A stretch of 54,066 nt of DNA, taken from contig CAMBZU010000013.1 of assembly GCA_945872355.1 (NCBI GenBank), forward strand, positions 1 through 54,066, written 5' to 3'. A program made the translations under genes and the position numbers. Below, in pieces: positions 53,412 to 54,066 of the stretch (positions are counted from its first letter, which is position 1; each line of letters starts with the position of its first letter). The notes below the pieces were generated by a model. That model did no database searches and had not been told where the DNA came from. It saw only the letters and a list, made by a program, of their open reading frames with translations. The stretch comes from Chitinophaga pinensis. Its GTDB lineage: Bacteria; Bacteroidota; Bacteroidia; UBA4408.

Positions 53412-54066
53412 ATGAACAAAAGCAAACAAACAAAAAGTCTAAAACGACTTTTAACCATGGCTGGCCTTGTTTTTATAACAGCAGCAAGCAGCCAAGTGCA
53501 CGCCCAAAGCGGTGTAGGTATAAACCCCACAGGTGCAGCAGCCCACCCTTCGGCAGCGCTTGATGTATCGGCAACAACCCAAGGCTTGTTACCACCTCGC
53601 ATGACAGCCACACAGCGCGATGCGATCTTAAACCCAGCCACCGGTTTGGTTGTATTTTGTACTAACTGTGGTTTAAATGGTGGTGAATTAGAGGTATTTG
53701 CTGCAGGTATTTGGAGAAATATGGTAGGTGGTGTTGCTGCTATTTCTGTGCCATCAATAGGTCAACCTTTTCTGGGAGGAATTCTTGCGTATATTCTACA
53801 GCCAAACGATCCGGGCTATGATGCGAATGTGCCACATGGCTTAATTGCTGCGCCTAGCGATCAGGGAACTGCCCAATGGGGATGCTATGGCACCACAATA
53901 GCTGGCGCAGATGGCTTAGCCATTGGCACAGGGAACCAAAACACCATCGATATTATGAGTGGATGTGCTACAGCGAACATAGCAGCAAGAAAATGTGGCG
54001 ATTTAGATTTAAACGTTTATACCGATTGGTATTTACCCAGCATAGATGAACTCACTAAACTTTATT
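53412..54066 (+). CDS. Third paralogous surface protein with Lcl_C domain (3' end outside window)
   Basis: Open from the ATG at 53412 to the window end, 218 codons visible. The signal peptide and N-terminal module (LTMAGLVFITAASSQVHAQSGVGINPTGAAAHPSAALDV) match the two upstream paralogues, though more diverged (RMTATQRDAILNPATGLVVFCTNCGLNGGELEVF). There is no collagen-like or FN3 segment. The Lcl_C domain starts directly (IGQPFLGGILAYILQPNDPGYD ... GNQNTIDIMSGC ... DWYLPSIDELTKLY). The window ends just before the part that would correspond to the variable C-terminal region of the middle paralogue. Confidence 0.85.
   Translation, partial: MNKSKQTKSLKRLLTMAGLVFITAASSQVHAQSGVGINPTGAAAHPSAALDVSATTQGLLPPRMTATQRDAILNPATGLVVFCTNCGLNGGELEVFAAGIWRNMVGGVAAISVPSIGQPFLGGILAYILQPNDPGYDANVPHGLIAAPSDQGTAQWGCYGTTIAGADGLAIGTGNQNTIDIMSGCATANIAARKCGDLDLNVYTDWYLPSIDELTKLY

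Overview
The window looks like a chromosomal piece of a Gram-negative Bacteroidota bacterium (Chitinophagales/Sphingobacteriales-like; genus not identifiable). It is AT-rich. Several secreted proteins end in type IX secretion (T9SS) sorting domains. It encodes a bacillithiol-type deacetylase, a probable sphingolipid-forming serine palmitoyltransferase and an OstA-like LPS transport protein, and several promoters fit the Bacteroidota pattern TTTG-N19-TAnnTTTG. At least seven genes have no ATG available near their 5' end and appear to start at TTG. No tRNA, rRNA, CRISPR array, insertion sequence or prophage was seen.

Layout. (1) 1-13.7 kb: the 3' part of a giant repeat adhesin with a type B T9SS tail. 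Then a leftward block with bshB1, a secreted glutathione peroxidase, gap, a BNR-propeller T9SS protein, lipA and an outer-membrane protein. Then osmC and a PKD/LamG T9SS protein. (2) 13.9-26.1 kb: a rightward surface-polysaccharide cluster with a P-loop NTPase, three left-handed beta-helix acyltransferases, the ABC exporter pair Wzm/Wzt (Wzt with a C-terminal glycan-binding domain), FkbM methyltransferases, glycosyltransferases and a sugar epimerase. A bidirectional terminator closes it. (3) 26.1-35.7 kb: a small Ala/Glu/Pro lipoprotein; an ECF sigma factor overlapping a membrane protein that joins an anti-sigma-like head to a periplasmic trypsin-like protease; a leftward fur-STAS-purA-ostA operon; a serine palmitoyltransferase-like gene; carA; and a DUF5777 protein. 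(4) 36.0-43.5 kb: a compact signalling operon of receiver, GAF/PAS hybrid histidine kinase, receiver, CheR and a CheB-receiver-PP2C triple fusion. (5) 43.8-49.0 kb: a VWA protein, then a 790-nt run without a single G built from 7-8 bp words, a remnant of a second VWA gene, and a convergent propeller histidine kinase. (6) 49.0-54.1 kb: a repeat-rich intergenic region with a perfect 34-bp palindrome, then three tandem paralogous collagen-like surface proteins, the last cut by the window end.

The most interesting candidate system is in region 6. The three surface-protein genes share near-identical leaders and N-termini but carry different bodies. The middle one ends in an Lcl_C/DUF1566 lectin-like domain. 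Its last ~100 bases have the codon signature expected of a diversity-generating retroelement variable region: a cluster of NNC codons in a genome that avoids them, followed by an invariant VRAVRAF end. No reverse transcriptase or template repeat lies in the window, so this is a hypothesis. Other points of interest are the sigma/anti-sigma-protease pair, the CheB-REC-PP2C module, and the G-free array, which could act as a very long Rho-loading or insulating element.
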